Shown in pieces: positions 6,174 through 6,197 of a DNA stretch of 6,197 nucleotides (positions are counted from its first letter, which is position 1; every line of letters begins with the position of its first letter). The notes beneath the pieces were generated by a model, which saw only the letters and a program-made list of their open reading frames with translations, was not told the origin of the DNA and searched no databases. Where the stretch lies: contig DAOSDU010000028.1 in assembly GCA_035362715.1 (NCBI GenBank), positions 1-6,197 of the forward strand, read 5' to 3'. Source of the stretch: Methanofastidiosum sp. (GTDB taxonomy: Archaea > Methanobacteriota_B > Thermococci > Methanofastidiosales > Methanofastidiosaceae). Made by a program: the position numbers and the translations under genes.

Positions 6174-6197
6174 GCACTAGTCTTTTACAATGATCAC

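Overview
The window looks archaeal, most likely from a low-GC euryarchaeote. Four signs point this way. There is a TraB/PrgY-family protein with the archaeal-type membrane C-terminus, and a DUF835-type domain joined to a winged helix. The promoters are AT-rich TATA boxes (TTTATATA, TTTAAATA) rather than -35/-10 pairs. A GAGGTGAT Shine-Dalgarno sequence fits the 3' end of archaeal 16S rRNA. A methanogen-related lineage is a guess from the PAS/kinase style; the sequence does not prove it.

Layout: two operons diverge from a 197-bp control region (2132-2328). Leftward (minus strand) runs a TraB-family membrane protein (971-2131). Ten bases later comes a secreted, calcium-binding FG-GAP/VCBS-type beta-propeller protein (1-960), which is cut by the window edge. 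Rightward (plus strand) runs a soluble PAS-PAS histidine kinase (2329-3744). It overlaps a large PAS-GAF-PAS-PAS-DUF835-winged-helix regulator (about 3731-6103). A short AT-rich stretch (6104-6197) closes the window and appears to hold the promoter of another rightward gene.

The most notable signal is not a gene. A 9-bp element, TTTCC(A/C)TAT, occurs three times directly and once inverted around the TATA box of the kinase/regulator operon. It occurs four more times just after the regulator gene, upstream of the next TATA box. Two 8/9 matches on the minus strand sit directly upstream of a TATA-like sequence facing the TraB operon. Steps of 9 and 12 bp recur between clusters, and a 19-base string is identical in the two plus-strand clusters.

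Proposed working model (inference): the kinase and regulator form a sensory pair without a receiver domain. The regulator's C-terminal winged helix reads the TTTCC(A/C)TAT array, controlling its own operon, the following gene and possibly the divergent TraB/beta-propeller operon.
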